8,545 nt of DNA from assembly GCA_964413825.1 (NCBI GenBank), contig CAYPTS010000074.1, positions 1 through 8,545 on the forward strand, given 5' to 3'. Shown in pieces: positions 7,101-8,545 of the stretch. Below the pieces are notes generated by a model. It was not told the origin of the DNA. It worked only from the letters and a program-made list of their open reading frames with translations, and made no database searches. Position 1 is the stretch's first letter; each line of letters starts with the position of its first letter. The position numbers and the translations under genes were made by a program. The DNA is from JAFGKM01 sp964413825. GTDB taxonomy: Bacteria; Ratteibacteria; UBA8468; B48-G9; JAFGKM01.

Positions 7101-7712
7101 GAAATCATCGCCGGAAACAATTCCGAACGAATCTATAAACACATGCCTTCCGAGTGATGAAACAGGTTTTTCCGACGCTCCGGCAGCGGACGAATTTTCC
7201 AGGGCAATCCGTCCCGATGCGAAAGTCCGTCCTGAATCGTGAAACGGCTCAAGGGCAATCCCGCCGCAGGACAATTCAAACCTGAAATCTTCGGCAACAA
7301 GATGTATACTGAACGGCTTTGACGTATCATCAAAACTTCCAGCCGCTTTCCGGGACTCAACGGGTGTGTACTCCCCGCGGGAATACATGCCGAAAACCGC
7401 AGTTATCCCTTCGAGTCCCCACCCGCAGTTCAGGTAGTATCCCTGTTTTTTTTCGGTATCGTAGCGGAAATAGATGATTATCCCTGCAACGGTGTTGAAA
7501 TGGATATCCCCGCGGCAGACAACGTCCAGCGTAAAACCCGTCATCGGCGGCGTCAGGGGTATCTGTTTATTGCCCGGAAGCATCAGGGCATAGGAACCGC
7601 CTGATACGTAAGCATGACCGTGGCTTAACACGGAATGTTTTTCAATCAGCCAGCCGTCCGGGTGTTCATAATCCGGATGTCCTGAAAAATCATCATGAAA
7701 TTCAAACTTCAT
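4161..7712 (-). CDS. Large (1183 aa) multidomain putative glycoside hydrolase, GH42/GH-A-like, cytosolic
   Basis: I do not recognise an exact family. Residues 1-205 begin HDDFSGHPDYEHPDGW and look like a beta-sandwich (LamG/DUF1080-like) carbohydrate-binding region. Residues 206-510 are beta-rich with repeated short strands, probably further Ig-like or jelly-roll modules. Residues 525-890 are rich in Trp/Tyr/Asp/Glu (GVWYPEDFAWEKK 555-567, YWKQWLDYFSLYAQKRLG 667-684, FFLEDYPYNTGYY 737-749, FGKDGFSYWKDYGF 817-830), as expected of a (beta/alpha)8 barrel with an aromatic sugar-binding cleft. Residues 890-975 resemble the flavodoxin-like trimerisation domain of GH42 beta-galactosidases (STLVLPPLTGVSADILEAI, then LVGFEDVTGLEDLFGV). 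A beta-rich tail follows. There is no signal peptide or membrane segment. The catalytic acids cannot be assigned; E740, D741, E560 and D673 are candidates. The start ATG overlaps the creatininase-like gene by 11 bp, with AAAGGAG (7729-7723) ten bases upstream. It is coupled to the isomerase gene by ATGA. Confidence 0.65.
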   Translation of the reverse strand: MKFEFHDDFSGHPDYEHPDGWLIEKHSVLSHGHAYVSGGSYALMLPGNKQIPLTPPMTGFTLDVVCRGDIHFNTVAGIIIYFRYDTEKKQGYYLNCGWGLEGITAVFGMYSRGEYTPVESRKAAGSFDDTSKPFSIHLVAEDFRFELSCGGIALEPFHDSGRTFASGRIALENSSAAGASEKPVSSLGRHVFIDSFGIVSGDDFDRREVWPPLRVEFPAEINGMQKPFVYEIETTETGGCYEMRVNLTGGSPDEPAAYPGSNEELTRPYIRLETAAGVETGIFHLVNGTVGLRDYKGKGNFLFFPADAECPVSAVFRFSELPDDTRLFIGYEFYRHERAPLLQGGPTEVRVDTKTGRILYAGPPLRPGCRIADILSSDDKEICRRIPEDDPRREKSLAFARAGHFFMENEICAFTARLRMRDGTARPAEWTLKASVENVFREPMETKLHCRQRPSEDAFSKELKVRSGVETLTVDIRVSETLPAGVYHLAVRWSEGTRAVVEKRVAFEVMPVDSKSLPAPLASGLPELYIFGHNPVNYFDPWQARSADEGHYMTGVWYPEDFAWEKKIWKTVHAYGRKLQIILKNKKLADYAGLIKEADLVCTSSWDGQVRCDLWKRTAYTGDILSVYSLFVRENIEDAVERKSLTETESTNGVLTKEAFAVLAGSYWKQWLDYFSLYAQKRLGQTRNYVKKINRNALWSLLYALYPPYAAVYKGGYFPLYFGRDVTREPLKTAGPFFLEDYPYNTGYYTQRGAYQLASMKMTAPGQKIYPELFAAAIGCPGDSALLFGHPPYGVHYVPPLYLRKQLFEFAYSAVWFGKDGFSYWKDYGFHACNTWQSEHFAELLRTWAAVRGAPPLKPLRATAFGFSLAACRRHPDYHEPEKKGMRCSDMYNTAEECTAYAYEQARLDGQPAGFLLDMEHAGNLNPEDVSTLVLPPLTGVSADILEAIRKKHKQGINLVGFEDVTGLEDLFGVSPMSETVAVRSIRLDPDSVNEKHWAELYGLSEECSHPLCRTRYKLKGGKAILEGFNADGNSAVPVLVTRRTKHGRTALFCVPPTVVNRADQKERVQYGQECLSRLMNRSMALILRLLGSPAAETTAGKLIAFRDTTGCVRVIVMEDAWPETPRTIEPRVTVHLPGICREDIACDRPFSILEIAPGRVSVRLRLEPHDSCMLTFKGGMKK

Positions 7713-8463
7713 CTTTGTAGTACTCCTTTAAAAATGAGGCGTATGTATCAACGATAACTTCAAAGAGTTTCCTGCCGGTCTCTTTTGTCGCGACTGTCGG
7801 GTCGCCGTATATGCCGGTTTTACTCTTCTGCCTTCCCCACGTAGATATGAAAACCTTCCCCGGATAAAACTCGGACTTTATTTTCAAAACGTCCACGCCG
7901 GTGAACTTGTCCTTCTGAACAAGTTCCTCCGCCAGGTAAAGCATCAGGGAGGTTTCATACTCGCCGCCGTGGCAACTTCCCTTCGGACCTGCCTTCAGAA
8001 GCGGGGCAATCCTGTCTTTTGCAATTGCATGGGACATGGTCAGCGCGATGTAAACGCCATAAATATCCGCAACCTTTCGTACCACAACTTCAAGCGCGCC
8101 CGGGTGGTTGCCGTGAGCATTGATGAGCACTATATTCTTGAATCCCATGTCTATGAGACTGCCGCAGATTTCCAGCACCATATCCATGAAGGTATCCAGC
8201 GATATTGATATTGTCCCGGTCCACTTTTTAACCTCGTGAGTAGAGTATCCCGACCATACCGTGGGCATGACAAGGACGGGCACTTTTCCCTTGACTCTTT
8301 CCGCCGCACCGTATGCGACCTTCTCCGCAATAAGTGCATCCGTTACCACAGGAAGATGCTTTCCGTGTTCCTCCACCTGCCCGATTGGAAGAATCACCAC
8401 CGCATTCTTTGATACTGCTTTTTTCAATTCCGCCGACGTGTTCTTTACAAATTCAATGTTCAT
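7702..8463 (-). CDS. Creatininase-family metal-dependent amidohydrolase/hydrolase
   Basis: Predicted cytosolic hydrolase of 253 residues, the normal family length. Signatures in order: LPIGQVEEHGKHLPVVTD (25-42; family lP.Gs.EqHGpHLp..tD) with E31, H33 and D42 as likely metal ligands; SGYSTHEVKKWTGTISI (about 71-87); the NAHGNH motif (115-120) with H117; HGGEYETS (165-172) with E168; and GIYGDPTVATKETGRKLFE near residue 217 onward (conserved GDP..AT.E.G). Catalytic residues look intact. Family members include creatinine amidohydrolase, the mycofactocin protein MftE, a FAPy deformylase and IolN, which opens the ring of a keto-inositol. Next to a Gfo/Idh/MocA dehydrogenase, an IolN-like ring-opening role is attractive but unproven. 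The start is ATG 8463, with GGAG (8475-8472) eight bases upstream; an in-frame ATG at 8469 is only two bases from it. Its end overlaps the 1183-residue gene by 11 bp, suggesting coupled translation. Confidence 0.88.
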   Translation of the reverse strand: MNIEFVKNTSAELKKAVSKNAVVILPIGQVEEHGKHLPVVTDALIAEKVAYGAAERVKGKVPVLVMPTVWSGYSTHEVKKWTGTISISLDTFMDMVLEICGSLIDMGFKNIVLINAHGNHPGALEVVVRKVADIYGVYIALTMSHAIAKDRIAPLLKAGPKGSCHGGEYETSLMLYLAEELVQKDKFTGVDVLKIKSEFYPGKVFISTWGRQKSKTGIYGDPTVATKETGRKLFEVIVDTYASFLKEYYKDEV

Positions 8464-8481
8464 TCTCATGTCTCCTCAACC

Positions 8482-8545
8482 TCGTTGTCATTGCGAGAGA
8501 GCCTGCCCCGTTCTACGGGGCGCTTTTTGCGCGGCAATCTCAACC
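8482..8545. repeat. Intergenic hairpin repeat upstream of the first gene
   Basis: ATTGC (8490-8494) and GCAAT (8534-8538) form outer inverted arms. Inside lies a tighter hairpin, GCCCCG (8505-8510), loop TTCTA, CGGGGC (8516-8521). The wording ATTGCGAG...GCAATCTC is typical of short dispersed intergenic repeats in several bacterial lineages (from memory). CTCAACC occurs on both sides, at 8475-8481 and 8539-8545, which could be a target-site duplication. The element ends at or beyond the window edge, so its full extent is unknown. It would form part of the leader of the creatininase-like gene or lie just upstream of its promoter; no clear promoter is visible here. Confidence 0.55.

Noticed and set aside
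8505..8527. Hairpin followed by TTTTT on the plus strand as an intrinsic terminator
   Set aside because: There is no plus-strand gene in the window for it to end, and it is better explained as the core of a larger intergenic repeat. A gene beyond 8545 could not reach it on the plus strand.

Overview
The window is a compact bacterial gene cluster. All six coding regions (five complete, one cut by the window edge) lie on the minus strand, so transcription runs from position 8545 towards position 1. The organism is probably an uncultured or little-studied member of the Planctomycetota-Verrucomicrobiota-Chlamydiota group, most plausibly Lentisphaerota or a relative. I infer this from a GntR DNA-binding domain fused to a whole solute-binding-protein domain, a very long cytosolic glycosidase-like protein, and Gfo/Idh/MocA, creatininase-like and fucose-isomerase-like enzymes together. 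Taxonomy is a guess; there is no rRNA or other phylogenetic marker here.

Layout in transcription order: (1) 8482-8545, a hairpin-containing intergenic repeat; (2) 7702-8463, a creatininase-family metal-dependent amidohydrolase; (3) 4161-7712, an 1183-residue protein with an N-terminal beta-sandwich-like region, a probable (beta/alpha)8 region and a GH42-like Rossmann/trimerisation region; (4) 2791-4164, an L-fucose/L-arabinose isomerase-like protein; (5) 2650-2790, a repeat-rich gap with a perfect 22-bp palindrome and two copies of a degenerate 18-20 bp motif; (6) 1552-2649, a Gfo/Idh/MocA-family NAD(P)-dependent oxidoreductase; (7) 1513-1551, a short gap with a near-consensus sigma-70 promoter; (8) 43-1512, the GntR/solute-binding-protein fusion regulator; (9) 1-46, the first 15 codons of a further gene, too short to identify.

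Genes 2-3-4 are coupled: the first pair overlaps by 11 bp, the second by an ATGA. The regulator and the next gene also overlap by ATGA. This points to one carbohydrate-utilisation locus with two transcription modules. Inferred scheme: the large protein cleaves or binds an imported saccharide inside the cell (it has no signal peptide), the oxidoreductase and isomerase convert the released sugar or cyclitol, and the creatininase-like hydrolase opens or deacylates an intermediate. The regulator would sense a ligand directly through its solute-binding domain. No transporter, kinase or aldolase is in the window, and the substrate cannot be read from the sequence.

I saw no tRNA, rRNA, CRISPR array, transposase gene, prophage gene or riboswitch. 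No stretch of 300 bases or more lacks a gene.
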